Shown: positions 1 through 8,448 of the stretch, one piece after another
Numbering within the stretch: position 1 is the first letter of the stretch
How the letters are laid out: the number at the start of each line of letters is the position of its first letter
Assembly: GCA_000952975.1 (NCBI GenBank)
Contig: LM997412.1
Span: 1,537,847 to 1,601,846 of the forward strand
DNA from: Peptoniphilus sp. ING2-D1G
GTDB taxonomy: Bacteria > Bacillota > Clostridia > Tissierellales > Peptoniphilaceae
DNA: 64,000 nt
Direction of reading: 5' to 3'
Program-made: the position numbers and the translations under genes
Notes under the pieces: model-generated
Database searches by the model: none
Seen by the model: the letters and a program-made list of their open reading frames with translations, nothing else
Told to the model about the DNA's origin: nothing

Positions 1-324
1 ATTTTCTATATAAAGGTCTTTAACCTGTTGTTTATGGGCATAATACCATTCTTCTTCACCTACAATAAATTTTGCTTTAGGAAATAAAGAAACATTTCCA
101 GCATGATCAAAATGTAGGTGTGTAAGTAAAACAACGTCTATATCTTTTACCGTTAATTTATATTTACTAAGTAAGTTTGGCAAGTGTGCACGAATACCAA
201 TGCTACCCGTATCAATCAATATGTTTTGCTCTTCACTTTGCAATAGAGCTATACTACCCCAACCTAATGCTACATTTTCTAGTTTACCTGAAAACCCAGT
301 AAAAATATTATGAATTTTATACAT
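1..324 (-). CDS. Metallo-beta-lactamase-fold hydrolase (N-terminal part, runs off the left edge)
   Basis: The 108 codons seen start at an ATG preceded by a GGAGGAG ribosome-binding site and stay open to base 1. The translated part carries the metal-binding motif HLHFDHAGN near residues 80-88 (the HxHxDH signature of the metallo-beta-lactamase fold) and an upstream LIDTGS strand typical of the fold. Members hydrolyse lactones, thioesters, phosphodiesters or similar bonds with two zinc or iron ions; quorum-quenching lactonases have this layout, but the substrate cannot be assigned from the N-terminus alone. It is divergent from the UxaA-type pair that starts at 643, so the two could share control of a sugar-acid or lactone pathway; that link is inference. 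Confidence 0.85.
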   Translation of the reverse strand, partial: MYKIHNIFTGFSGKLENVALGWGSIALLQSEEQNILIDTGSIGIRAHLPNLLSKYKLTVKDIDVVLLTHLHFDHAGNVSLFPKAKFIVGEEEWYYAHKQQVKDLYIEN

Positions 325-642
325 TTTCTCCTCCTAAGATTAATAATATATTACTTTTATGCTTTATTATATAATAACACATTTTATCATAAAATATACC
401 TTATTCAATATAAAGCAAAATAGTTTTAGCTTCTTTTTTATGGAATATTGACTTAAATTATGATAATTTCTTATAGAAAACTCTATAATCTTTGTTTAAA
501 TAAAAGATTTTTTGTTTCTGTGTTTAAATCCTTGGGTTATGAATGATAATTATTTCATGTACTATAATTAATTTTTATATGTTATAACTATATTATATAT
601 TAATAATGTGTAAATTAGGTTTGTAATATAGGAGGAAATTCG
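325..642. promoter_or_regulatory. Divergent intergenic region upstream of the UxaA-family pair
   Basis: This 318-bp AT-rich stretch separates the minus-strand hydrolase from the plus-strand dehydratase genes and must contain promoters for both. No coding signal is visible. A TTGACT hexamer near 450 and several TATATT/TATAAT-like hexamers between 540 and 610 are possible promoter elements, but none is compelling alone. The segment ends in a good TAGGAGGA ribosome-binding site for the gene at 643. Confidence 0.4.
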
Positions 643-936
643 ATGAAAAAAGTTTTAATTATTAGTGAAAAAGACAATTTAGCTACAACATTAGTACCAA
701 TTAAGGTTGGTGAAACCTTACATATTGATAACCAAGATATTATTGCACAACAAAATATTCCGAAATTTCATAAAATTGCTATCCACAACATATTTAAAGG
801 AGAGCCCTGTTATAAATACGGGCAAATTATAGGTGTTGCAACCACAGATATACAAAAGGGTGACTATGTACATATTCATAACTTAGAGTCATGCCGTGGA
901 CGTGGGGATAATAATTTATTAAGGAGGTCTTTATGA
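643..936 (+). CDS. UxaA-family dehydratase, small (SAF-domain) subunit
   Basis: This 97-residue protein is a stand-alone SAF domain, the part that in altronate dehydratase (UxaA) and galactarate dehydratase (GarD) precedes the catalytic domain. The late VHIHNL motif (near residues 75-80) followed by an RG pair is characteristic. The stop overlaps the start of the next gene (ATGA), so the two are translationally coupled and presumably form an alpha/beta complex. The same split, with about these lengths, is known for (2R)-sulfolactate sulfo-lyase SuyA/SuyB as well as for some sugar-acid dehydratases, so the substrate (aldarate, altronate or sulfolactate) is open. The start is supported by GGAGGA six bases upstream. 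Confidence 0.8.
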   Translation: MKKVLIISEKDNLATTLVPIKVGETLHIDNQDIIAQQNIPKFHKIAIHNIFKGEPCYKYGQIIGVATTDIQKGDYVHIHNLESCRGRGDNNLLRRSL

Positions 937-2096
937 AAATTAGAGGATATCGACGAAAGGATGGAAGTTTTGGAATAAGGAATCATTTTTTAATTATTCC
1001 AACCTCAATTTGCGCAACACATGTTGCTGAAAAAATAGCTGAAAAGATTCCTAACGCTATTGCTCTTCCAAACCAACATGGTTGTTGCCAAATTGGTTCA
1101 GATCAAGAACAAACAGAATTAACTTTAGCTGGATTTGGTTTAAATCCTAATACCGGAGCAGTACTTGTTGTTGGTTTAGGTTGTGATGGTATTCAAGCTA
1201 AAAGATTAGCTAATACAATTTCTTCTTCCGGCAAAATAACCGATTATATTATAATACAAGAGTGTGGCAGTACAATTGAATCAATTTCTATAGGTGTTAA
1301 AAAAGCTGAGAGATTATATAAATCATTCTATTTACAAGAACAAGAGATTGGTTGTATTTCAGACTTGGTCCTTGGACTAGAATGTGGTGGTTCTGATTCC
1401 ACAAGTGGTTTAGCTTCTAACCCAACCATTGGCTATGTATCAGACAAATTAATTGAACTTGGTGGTAGCTGTATTCTAAGCGAAACAACAGAAGTTATTG
1501 GAGCTGAACACCTATTAGCAAAACGGTTTATTAGTATTGAAGAACGTGAAAAATTCTTAAAATTTGTTGAAGCTACTGAAAAAAGAGCTTTTACTATGGG
1601 AGAAGATTTACGTACAGGCCAACCAACTCCTGGAAACAAAGCAGGCGGTCTCTCAACAATTGAAGAAAAATCTTTAGGTTGTATGTACAAAGCTGGTACC
1701 TCTCCTTTTGTGGGAGCTTTGTCTTATTCTGAAAGTTTAAGTCATAAAAAACACGGATTGTATTTTATGGATACCCCTGGACAAGACATAAATTCCATTA
1801 CCGGTATGGTTGCAGGGGGAGCGAATATTATTATCTTTTCTACCGGAAGAGGAACCCCAACAGGTAACCCCATTTCGCCTGTAATAAAAATAACAGGCAA
1901 CTATAAAACATATCAAAATATGTGTGATAATATTGACATTAATGCTAGTGCAATAATTAGTGGTAAATGTAATATAAAGCAACTTGGTGAAAAAACTTTC
2001 GACTTCATTTTACAAGTTGCAAATGGAAAATTAACTAAATCTGAATTACTGGGTCATAAGGAATTTGGTATTCAAATACAGACTCCTACATTTTAA
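933..2096 (+). CDS. UxaA-family dehydratase, large (catalytic) subunit
   Basis: A 387-residue protein matching the C-terminal catalytic domain of altronate/galactarate dehydratases. Visible family motifs are NQHGCCQIG near residue 48, LECGGSDSTSGLASNP near 149-164 and the DTPGQD...GGANIIIFSTGRGTP block near 280-310, with cysteines likely used for iron binding. It should eliminate water (or sulfite in the SuyB branch) from a 2,3-dihydroxy-acid-like substrate. The start codon overlaps the stop of the SAF subunit. No sugar-acid transporter or oxidoreductase is next to it, so the pathway cannot be completed from this window. Confidence 0.85.
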   Translation: MKIRGYRRKDGSFGIRNHFLIIPTSICATHVAEKIAEKIPNAIALPNQHGCCQIGSDQEQTELTLAGFGLNPNTGAVLVVGLGCDGIQAKRLANTISSSGKITDYIIIQECGSTIESISIGVKKAERLYKSFYLQEQEIGCISDLVLGLECGGSDSTSGLASNPTIGYVSDKLIELGGSCILSETTEVIGAEHLLAKRFISIEEREKFLKFVEATEKRAFTMGEDLRTGQPTPGNKAGGLSTIEEKSLGCMYKAGTSPFVGALSYSESLSHKKHGLYFMDTPGQDINSITGMVAGGANIIIFSTGRGTPTGNPISPVIKITGNYKTYQNMCDNIDINASAIISGKCNIKQLGEKTFDFILQVANGKLTKSELLGHKEFGIQIQTPTF

Positions 2097-2215
2097 TATA
2101 ATATTAGATACTCACTAAATCTTTAAAATCGCTTTCTTAAGCATTAATTTTATATTGATACTTTTTATTTGTTTAATTTACTCAATCAACTTGTTGACAT
2201 TTAACGCTTTTTTAG

Positions 2216-2767
2216 AAACAAAATCCAATGTCAGCAAGTTGATTTTCAAACCCTGTTAGCTCTATAGCTTTTTTTCATTTTTTCATCTCTTAGGATTTCA
2301 TCAATTAAAATCCCTCTATCATTGATTCTTTGGTTGATGTGTTAGTTATCCCTCTTGAATAGAGCGGCTGGGAAGGGAGATAGTTTGTTATGAATCTCCA
2401 TTTTCGTCTCCATATCTCTCTTGTTGTATTCCTTAAAAACTGACCATTTTCTTTGTCATGCTTTGGTAGATTCCTTGTCCTAATCCCATTTGATTTTGTA
2501 AGCTTGCAAAGTATAAAAAAATATCTGATGAGTGATTTACCTTCACTAAGTTTTTTCTATATAATTTTGAGATTTCTCCTGATTTTCAAAGGATAAGGGA
2601 AGACCAAGATAGGCTGACCAAACCATAGAGCAATACCAAGAATCTATTTCTTTATATTCTCCTAAACACTTCGAAAGACACACTCTTTCAAAGTTCGCAT
2701 TAAATACCCATTTCTCTATACTATAATCTTTTATGGATTTGATGACCTCTTGAGGAATAACCTCATT
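2216..2767 (-). pseudogene. Remnant of a phage/mobile-element family A DNA polymerase (exonuclease region)
   Basis: Minus-strand translation in shifting frames recovers consecutive blocks I recognise from phage-type DNA polymerase A. First NANFERVCLSK and WSAYLGLPLS (3'-5' exonuclease region, inside the ORF ending at 2546); then, in another frame, KKLSEGKSLIRYF and TKSNGIRTRNLPKHD; then KWSVFKEYNKRDMETKM and INQRINDRGILID; then AIELTGFENQ. The last blocks are interrupted by a TAA at 2342-2344, where the family usually has a tyrosine codon, and by at least two frameshifts. The polymerase domain proper is missing. The gene is dead and marks an old phage or integrative element. Confidence 0.8.
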
Positions 2768-3385
2768 TTTTAAATGATTAGCAATAATTTCTGACATCAA
2801 AACAAAAACTCCGTGAGGTGTATAAAATTCACCTACCTTCTTCCTATCATTTGTAGCAAACATGGATATTAAGTATTCATAAACAAAACCTAAAACATCA
2901 TAGTCTTGACTCCCATCCATCGGTATTCTCTTTATTAAATTAATAAGAGATTTTGCTGCCTTCGTTTGTTTTTGCGCATTTTCCCCTAACTTAGATAATC
3001 CACCACTTAGGGTTTTGAAGATATTTTCAAATAATTTTTTATAAACACTATCTATATTGCTATCAAATGCAGATAAAGCATCTCTTACATTGGCAATTTC
3101 AAAATCTCCGCCTTTTGCTATCCACGTTGAAAACAAATGTTCATAGGAGATAAAATAGCCTAAGTTGTTTCTTACATACTCTGCATATTCTTCGTCATCT
3201 TCATTAATACTAATAATATCTTCCTGAGATAGACCTTTGCTTTTGAAAAACCTTACTTCTTTATCCGATAAATATTTATAGAAAATAAATCCCAATATAA
3301 AGTCTTTATACTCTCTTGCCTCTATTTTTGAACGCATCTGATTTGCTGATTCCCAAATCGTGCTTGCTAATTGCTGTTTATTCAT
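2546..3385 (-). pseudogene. hsdM: Type I restriction methylase (HsdM) N-terminal fragment fused in frame to a DNA polymerase remnant
   Basis: The 279-codon ORF is a chimera. Residues 1 to about 206 are the helical N-terminal domain of a type I modification methylase (start MNKQQLASTIWESANQMR; later GEFYTPHGVFVLMSEIIA, which in intact HsdM leads into the SAM-binding domain). The methylase core (DPTSGSGS and NPPY-type motifs) is absent. From about residue 207 the sequence becomes the exonuclease region of a phage-type DNA polymerase A. HsdM normally exceeds 480 residues, so no methylation activity is expected. No hsdS or hsdR is nearby. The junction, near base 2767, looks like a deletion end point. 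Confidence 0.8.
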
Positions 3386-3387
3386 TT

Positions 3388-3600
3388 TTACTTTTTCCTC
3401 ACTATATATTTCAGTTCTATGTCATAACCTAATTCTTCCATAATTCCAATAAAGGTTGCATTTATTAGTCCATCGCCTTTTTTAACGATTTTATTTATTG
3501 TCTGAGCACTTCTATCTAGCCTTTTGGCTAATTCTGCCTATGTAATATTTTTGTCTAAACACTTGCCTTTTATGTCTTTTTCTAGATTATTAATTAGCAT
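3388..3600 (-). pseudogene. Small helix-turn-helix (XRE-like) regulator with an in-frame amber codon
   Basis: Reading from the ATG at 3600 gives 70 codons ending TAA two bases before the hsdM fragment. The middle reads ITxAELAKRLDRSAQTINKIV, a helix-turn-helix of the XRE type, and the end reads GIMEELGYDIELKY, common in small regulators beside type I restriction genes. Codon 21 (3538-3540) is TAG where a glutamine (CAG) is expected in front of AELAKRL, so a single C-to-T change has probably killed the gene. It overlaps no other gene and has its own promoter just upstream. Confidence 0.75.
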
Positions 3601-3641
3601 CTATTATCTCTTTCCATAGATTTATACGATTATTAAACATA

Positions 3642-3670
3642 AGTATATTTTATTTAGTTAATTTCTTCAA
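3642..3670 (-). promoter_or_regulatory. Promoter of the decayed HTH-hsdM unit
   Basis: On the minus strand TTGAAG (3665-3670) and TATACT (3642-3647) are separated by 17 bases, a good sigma-A promoter placed about 42 bases before the HTH start. Confidence 0.55.
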
Positions 3671-3783
3671 CTATTTAGTTTACTTTTTGTAGTAATTCAT
3701 CCTGTCTACTCCACCCCAAGTATCCATAGTGTCTAAACACCCTAGAATATTACATTATCGACCAGTTCCCGAACGGCTTTTTT

Positions 3784-3831
3784 CCAAGAAAAATAGGGCT
3801 TCTAAGATTAAATCAAAAATCTTAAAAGCCC
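3784..3831 (-). terminator. Hairpin terminator downstream of rlmD
   Basis: Arms 3796-3809 and 3818-3831 (GGGCTTCTAAGATT and its complement, one mismatch) form a strong stem. On the minus strand it is followed by TATTTTTCTT, so it would end transcription coming from rlmD or from the element remnant. Confidence 0.6.
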
Positions 3832-3861
3832 TTGATTTCAACACTTCTTTAAGCCTTTATT

Positions 3862-3900
3862 TTATTTTCTTGACATCAAAACCACACACTCCGCTGTCTA
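3862..3900 (-). other. Second rlmD-type 3' end, probable attachment-site scar
   Basis: On the minus strand these bases read, in one frame, ECVVLMSRK followed by TAA. That is the usual C-terminus of the 23S rRNA methyltransferase RlmD/RumA family. The intact rlmD gene ends 150 bases away (4046) with EAITLMSRV. A second, differently coded 3' end next to the gene is what an integrative element leaves when it inserts at the rlmD 3' end and supplies its own gene tail. The 3' end of rumA is a known insertion site for conjugative elements. The assignment as an att site is inference. Confidence 0.45.
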
Positions 3901-4045
3901 ATCTTTCCAATCGAAGCTCCCTACTCGGTCGCTTATCTTGGAGATTCTTGGCATGAGACCCTCGGGCTTCCGCCGTCCGCGGTGCCCAAATCCTTTTGGG
4001 ATTTGACCGCTCTGGCAGAAGCTCTACCAACTAATCTCGCTTCGC

Positions 4046-5374
4046 TTACACTCGCGACATCAGGGTAATCGCTTCAACGTGATAGGTTCTCGGAAACTGG
4101 TCCAATATTTTAAGTTCTTTTATTTCATATCCCTTTTCTCTAAAGATTTTTAAGTCTCTTACGAGTGTTATTGGGTTACAGGATATGTATAGATATTTTT
4201 CCACTGCGAATTCTATTATTTTGTCTATTGCCCTTGGGTTTATTCCTTCTCTTGGCGGATCTATTATCACTATGTCCGGTTTATATTCCAAGTTTTTGGT
4301 TTCTTCAAATACGTCTCCGCAGATGAATTCTACATTGGAAATTTCGTTTATTTTCGCATTTTCTCGTGCGGCGTTTACCGCTTCTTCAACTATTTCTATT
4401 CCCAAGGCGCTTTTTGCTCTTTGACCTACTATCTGTGTGATAGTGCCTGTGCCTGAGTACAGGTCTAAAAGATTCAGCTCTGCTATGTCTTCAATCATAT
4501 CTTGTGCTAATTGATAAAGCCTTTTGGCTGAGTGGGTGTTTGTTTGAAAAAACGAATATAGAGAGATTTTAAATTCAAGTCCCGATATTTTTTCCGTCAA
4601 ATAATCTCTTCCGTATATTATCTCTGTTTTTTCCGGAACTATTGCATCTGAAGGAGAGTCATTAAGGGTGTGAATTATTCCGACTATTTTTCCTTCTATG
4701 GGCAGGTGTTGCAATTTGCTGAAGTATTCTTTGTAGTCCGCTTCTTCCCATGTGGTGACCAGATTCACCAATACTTCTCCTTCTAAATTTCTTCTTAGCA
4801 TCAGGTGTCTTAGGTTGCCCGTGTGTCTGATTTTATGATAGGGTTTTAATTTTCCATCGAAATATCTTCTGGTGAAGTCCATTATTATATTGAAGTCTTC
4901 ATGGACTATATTGCAATATTTTGTATTTACCACTTCATAAAATCTGTTTCTCTTGTGCATGCCAAGGCTTAGGGGTCCGTCTTTATATTCATCGGAAAAG
5001 GTATACTCCATCTTGTTTCTATAGGCTTGATAAAAGGGGGAAGGTATGTATTCTATTTTTTCTATTCCAAGTTCTTCGCTGAATAATTTTTCCATGAGCA
5101 TTTTTTTGTACTTGCTTTCGCTTTCATAGGTCATGCTCTGATAGGTACATCCTCCGCATTCCTGAAGATGCGGACAAAATTCTCCATCTTCAAGGGGCGA
5201 TTTTTCTAAAATTCCAAGTATTTTTCCCTTTTTTCTCCCTGTTTTTTTCAGTTCAACTCTTTGTCCCAAGATTCCGCCCTTTAGAGCTATTTTATCGTCT
5301 CCTTCTTCTACATAGGATTTATTTGGAAAGGCAACTTCTGAAATAGTTCCTTCAATTATTCTATCTTTTCTCAT
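4046..5374 (-). CDS. rlmD: 23S rRNA (uracil-C5)-methyltransferase, RlmD/TrmA family
   Basis: This 442-residue enzyme would methylate a uracil of 23S rRNA at C5 using S-adenosylmethionine. An N-terminal TRAM-like RNA-binding segment (about 1-60) is followed by cysteines C67, C73, C76 and C154 in the pattern that binds a [4Fe-4S] cluster (CPHLQECGGC). The SAM-binding loop is LDLYSGTGTI, the DPPREG motif follows, and the catalytic cysteine lies in ISCNP (about residue 399). RlmD, RlmCD and TrmA homologues cannot be separated by eye, so the exact uridine is uncertain. The 3' end borders the mobile-element scar. It is divergent from the deacetylase at 5438. Confidence 0.9.
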   Translation of the reverse strand: MRKDRIIEGTISEVAFPNKSYVEEGDDKIALKGGILGQRVELKKTGRKKGKILGILEKSPLEDGEFCPHLQECGGCTYQSMTYESESKYKKMLMEKLFSEELGIEKIEYIPSPFYQAYRNKMEYTFSDEYKDGPLSLGMHKRNRFYEVVNTKYCNIVHEDFNIIMDFTRRYFDGKLKPYHKIRHTGNLRHLMLRRNLEGEVLVNLVTTWEEADYKEYFSKLQHLPIEGKIVGIIHTLNDSPSDAIVPEKTEIIYGRDYLTEKISGLEFKISLYSFFQTNTHSAKRLYQLAQDMIEDIAELNLLDLYSGTGTITQIVGQRAKSALGIEIVEEAVNAARENAKINEISNVEFICGDVFEETKNLEYKPDIVIIDPPREGINPRAIDKIIEFAVEKYLYISCNPITLVRDLKIFREKGYEIKELKILDQFPRTYHVEAITLMSRV

Positions 5375-5437
5375 TATTTCTTCCTTTACATTTTATATTT
5401 ACATTATTTATGGTAAAATTTACAGATGAGGTGCAGT

Positions 5438-6271
5438 ATGAAAAAGTCTTTATTTTTAATAATACCTGTTTTAATCATTTCTTTTACTCTTTATTATTTT
5501 AATTATATAAGAACAGTGGGTGAAGGTACAATACCTGTTATCACTTATCACAGCATAATGGAAAGGGAAGATAAGTCAAATGATTACGTTGTATCAAAGG
5601 CTTCTTTTGAAAGAATGATTGAAACTCTTAAAAAAAATAATTTCACTTTTCTGAGTTTGAGGGATGTGGAAGATATAATATACAATGAAAAAGAGTTGCC
5701 GGAAAATCCCGTTTTAATTACCCTTGATGACGGATATGAAGATAATTACAAAGTCATGTATCCTGTAATTAAAGAAAATGACGCTAAGGTCAACATCTTT
5801 TTAATCGGTTCTCTATTGGATACTGAGGGTTTTCTTAAATCGGAGCAGATTGCCGAAATGTCCCTTTCGGGTTTTGTTGAATTCGGAAGCCATTCCTTCA
5901 ACATGCACGGAGAGTTTGAAAGTGGAAAGGACAAGGGAAAAACTTGGCTTGTCGCTAAGCTTGAAGATGAAACGGATGAAGAGTATTTCCAAAAGATTAA
6001 AAATGATCTTATTTGGAACAACAACTTCATCTATGAGAGAAGTTCCTTATTTCCTTCTGCAATAGCCTATCCGGGAGCGATGGTAAATGATGCGGTCATA
6101 GAAGCCGCAAAGGAAGCCGGACTTAAAATAGGTTTTGTGGGAGCAAACAAATTTGCATCAAAGGCGGGAGATTTAAATCCCTATAAGATAAAAAGATTTA
6201 ACATAAAAGAGTCTACGGATATCGATAATATGGTGAGGTTTTTAAAAAGCAACAATAAAAAAAGTAAATAA
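5438..6271 (+). CDS. Membrane-anchored polysaccharide deacetylase (NodB homology)
   Basis: The protein begins with an uncleaved-looking hydrophobic segment (residues 2-23) and then a NodB-type domain. TYHSI opens the fold, TLDDGY supplies the catalytic aspartate pair, and HSFNMH supplies the two metal-binding histidines. Such enzymes remove N-acetyl groups from peptidoglycan or other surface glycans outside the membrane. I start at 5438 rather than the in-frame ATG at 5426, because GAGGTG around 5428-5433 then serves as ribosome-binding site. It stands alone between rlmD and a LysR gene and has its own terminator. Confidence 0.85.
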   Translation: MKKSLFLIIPVLIISFTLYYFNYIRTVGEGTIPVITYHSIMEREDKSNDYVVSKASFERMIETLKKNNFTFLSLRDVEDIIYNEKELPENPVLITLDDGYEDNYKVMYPVIKENDAKVNIFLIGSLLDTEGFLKSEQIAEMSLSGFVEFGSHSFNMHGEFESGKDKGKTWLVAKLEDETDEEYFQKIKNDLIWNNNFIYERSSLFPSAIAYPGAMVNDAVIEAAKEAGLKIGFVGANKFASKAGDLNPYKIKRFNIKESTDIDNMVRFLKSNNKKSK

Positions 6272-6287
6272 TGAAGTTGAATTTTGT

Positions 6288-6322
6288 ACCGGAGATAGTT
6301 AAAGTTTTCTCCGGTATTTTTA
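6288..6322 (+). terminator. Intrinsic terminator after the polysaccharide deacetylase
   Basis: ACCGGAGA (6288-6295) pairs with TCTCCGGT (6308-6315) and is followed by ATTTTTAT. Confidence 0.8.
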
Positions 6323-6450
6323 TCGTCTGTTTATTTGTTCTATGTAACCAAAATACCAAAAATTTTTAATTTCCATATCCAGATATTTAAAGCTCAAATT
6401 TATGATAGAGTTACTTATTTATAATTACATATATTTTGATTATCAGTTTT

Positions 6451-7344
6451 TTAATCAAAGAACTTTTTAAATGCCTCTTTTGTCAAGCTAGCAAAGGTTT
6501 CAAAGATTTGGTCGTCGGGATTTTTGCCTATTAATATATACTTCCTCTCTATCGGTAATCCCGGTATATTCTCCAAAAATTTTATTTTGTTAGGGATAAA
6601 AGTATTTATTCCCTTAGGTAAGATAGAAATTCCTATGTTTTTTTCAACAGCTTTAATTATGGTTTCAGAATAATTCATTTCATAGACGTTTGAAAATTCC
6701 ATTTCATTGTCCATCATCCACTTTAAACTCAATTTCCTGGTGTTAGAACCCTGTTCACGTAGGATAAAGGTCTGTTTCTTCAAATCTTTTCTTTCTATTT
6801 TATCTTTATTGAAGAGAGGATTTTCTAAACCGACGGCCAGTAACAATTTATCTTTTCCCAGTTCTATAATATTTTCCTCGGTAATGGATTTCATTTCATC
6901 AATGTAGGGAGTTATCAAACAGTCAACAGAGCTTTTATGAAACATATCCCAGGCGGATGAAGTGTTGGAAATGGAGAAAAAAAGCTGAATATTGGGATTA
7001 ATTTTTTTAATATTTTGAGTAATTTCAGGTATGATGTAGACTCCTTTGTCAGTAGTCGTTATTTTTAGTGAATGACTTTTACTATCTCTTTCTTTGTCTG
7101 CAACATTATAAATTTCCTCTTCAAGTTTCAGGATTTGACTTGCATAGGCATATACTTGGTTTCCCACTTCAGTGGCTTCATAATGATTCCAGTTTTTTTG
7201 AATAAGTTGTGTATCTATACTGTCTTCTAAGGATTTAATATGTGACGAAACCGTAGGTTGGCTGATATGTAATTTTTCAGCAGTCTTTGTGTAACTGCCC
7301 AATTCGACCAAATTGACAAATGTTTTAAGTTTTGACGTATCCAT
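6451..7344 (-). CDS. LysR-family transcriptional regulator
   Basis: A 297-residue LysR-type regulator. The N-terminal winged helix-turn-helix (LGSYTKTAEKLHISQPTVSSHIKSLE, roughly residues 13-38) is followed by a periplasmic-binding-like effector domain. It is divergently transcribed from the phosphonate transporter and phosphonoacetate-hydrolase-like operon at 7519-11171. That is the usual arrangement for a LysR activator of its neighbour, and phosphonoacetate hydrolase operons in Pseudomonas are also under a LysR-type regulator (PhnR). The inducer is therefore probably a phosphonate, which is inference. Confidence 0.88.
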   Translation of the reverse strand: MDTSKLKTFVNLVELGSYTKTAEKLHISQPTVSSHIKSLEDSIDTQLIQKNWNHYEATEVGNQVYAYASQILKLEEEIYNVADKERDSKSHSLKITTTDKGVYIIPEITQNIKKINPNIQLFFSISNTSSAWDMFHKSSVDCLITPYIDEMKSITEENIIELGKDKLLLAVGLENPLFNKDKIERKDLKKQTFILREQGSNTRKLSLKWMMDNEMEFSNVYEMNYSETIIKAVEKNIGISILPKGINTFIPNKIKFLENIPGLPIERKYILIGKNPDDQIFETFASLTKEAFKKFFD

Positions 7345-7518
7345 ATAACCGCCTCCTTATTACGAATTATAATAATAGTCTTTTGATAATTCAATAGGTA
7401 TTCCCGAGATTTTACCTTAAAAATACAGATTTTTCACAAATTGAATATAAAATAAAATTGTCAATATGTATTAAAAAAACAAATATTAAAAGCAGGTTGA
7501 TAAAAATGGAGGTAAAAG
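7345..7518. promoter_or_regulatory. Divergent control region between lysR and the phosphonate operon
   Basis: The region holds promoters for both directions. An inverted repeat, GAATTAT (7364-7370) and ATAATTC (7386-7392) with a 15-base gap, lies close to the lysR start and is a candidate LysR binding site. The plus-strand gene has a GGAGG ribosome-binding site at about 7508. Confidence 0.4.
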
Positions 7519-8448
7519 ATGAAAATCAAAATTAAAAATTTAGTTGTTATTGTTGCAATTGGTTTATTAATATTGTCTTTGGCAGCATGCACTACAAATA
7601 ATAAGGGAGAAAAACAGGCATCTTCGCAAGAAACTACCGAGCAAACTAAAGATGAGACAGTTATTAAATTCGGACTGGCACCGGATGAAGATACTGCCGC
7701 TATTCTAAGAAAATATGAACCCTTTATTACTTATTTAGAAGAAGAAGCAGGTTACACGATTGAACCCTATGTAGGAGCAGATTACACGGCCGTTATTCAA
7801 GCTATGGATTCCAATCATCTTGATGCTGCTTGGTTCGGTCCTTCAGAGTATGTTTTGGCTACAGATCAAGTTAAATCAGGGGTTGAAGCCTTTGCTAAAG
7901 CTGTACAAACTGAAGACTCGGTCAAATATCGTACAGCCTTCGTAGTAAAAGCTGATTCAGGATACAAATCCATTGATGATTTAAAGGGTAAAACCATAGC
8001 TTTTACAGACCCCGCATCGACATCAGGTCATATTTTTGGAAGATATTCTTTAGTGGAAGAGGGTATAGTCCCGGAAGAATATTTTGAAAATGTAATTTAT
8101 TCAGGCAGCCATGATGCGGCATTGTTGTCTATATTAAATGATGAGGTGGATGTTGCAGCGGTTTCAAGCAGAAAAATTCCGGGATTTATTGAATCGGGAG
8201 TTATTAAAGAGGGAGATATTTCAATAATATACGAATCTGTGGAAATCCCCGCCGATCCCTTAACTTATAGGAGCGATTTGCCGGAAGAAGTAAAAACAGC
8301 TTTGAAAGATGCTTTGATAAATAATCCGGATAAGGTAAAAGAAGTTTTATCCGGCACTGAGTTTTCTCACTTTGAAGAAGCAAATGATGCGGATTATGAC
8401 ATTGTTCGCAACGCTTATAAGGTTGCGGGATTGGAGCCTGAAATATAA
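7519..8448 (+). CDS. phnD: Phosphonate ABC transporter, substrate-binding lipoprotein (PhnD-like)
   Basis: The 309-residue protein has a lipoprotein signal peptide ending in LSLAAC (Cys24). It continues as a PhnD-type binding protein: FGLAPDEDTAAILRKYEPF near 50-70, then YVGADYTAVIQAMDSNHLDAAWFGPSEYV, which matches the phosphonate/phosphite binding family. It should deliver a phosphonate to the PhnC/PhnE transporter encoded next. Stop and next start overlap (ATAATG), so it heads a tight operon. With the hydrolase at 10020 the likely ligand is phosphonoacetate or a similar C-P compound; the ligand itself is inferred. Confidence 0.88.
   Translation: MKIKIKNLVVIVAIGLLILSLAACTTNNKGEKQASSQETTEQTKDETVIKFGLAPDEDTAAILRKYEPFITYLEEEAGYTIEPYVGADYTAVIQAMDSNHLDAAWFGPSEYVLATDQVKSGVEAFAKAVQTEDSVKYRTAFVVKADSGYKSIDDLKGKTIAFTDPASTSGHIFGRYSLVEEGIVPEEYFENVIYSGSHDAALLSILNDEVDVAAVSSRKIPGFIESGVIKEGDISIIYESVEIPADPLTYRSDLPEEVKTALKDALINNPDKVKEVLSGTEFSHFEEANDADYDIVRNAYKVAGLEPEI

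Noticed and set aside
2546..3385. Active type I restriction-modification locus
   Set aside because: Only the HsdM N-terminus exists; catalytic motifs, hsdS and hsdR are absent.
3729..3956. 75-codon open frame on the plus strand
   Set aside because: No ribosome-binding site, odd composition, and it runs through the terminator hairpin and across the rlmD-type 3' end on the other strand; it is a chance frame in the element scar.
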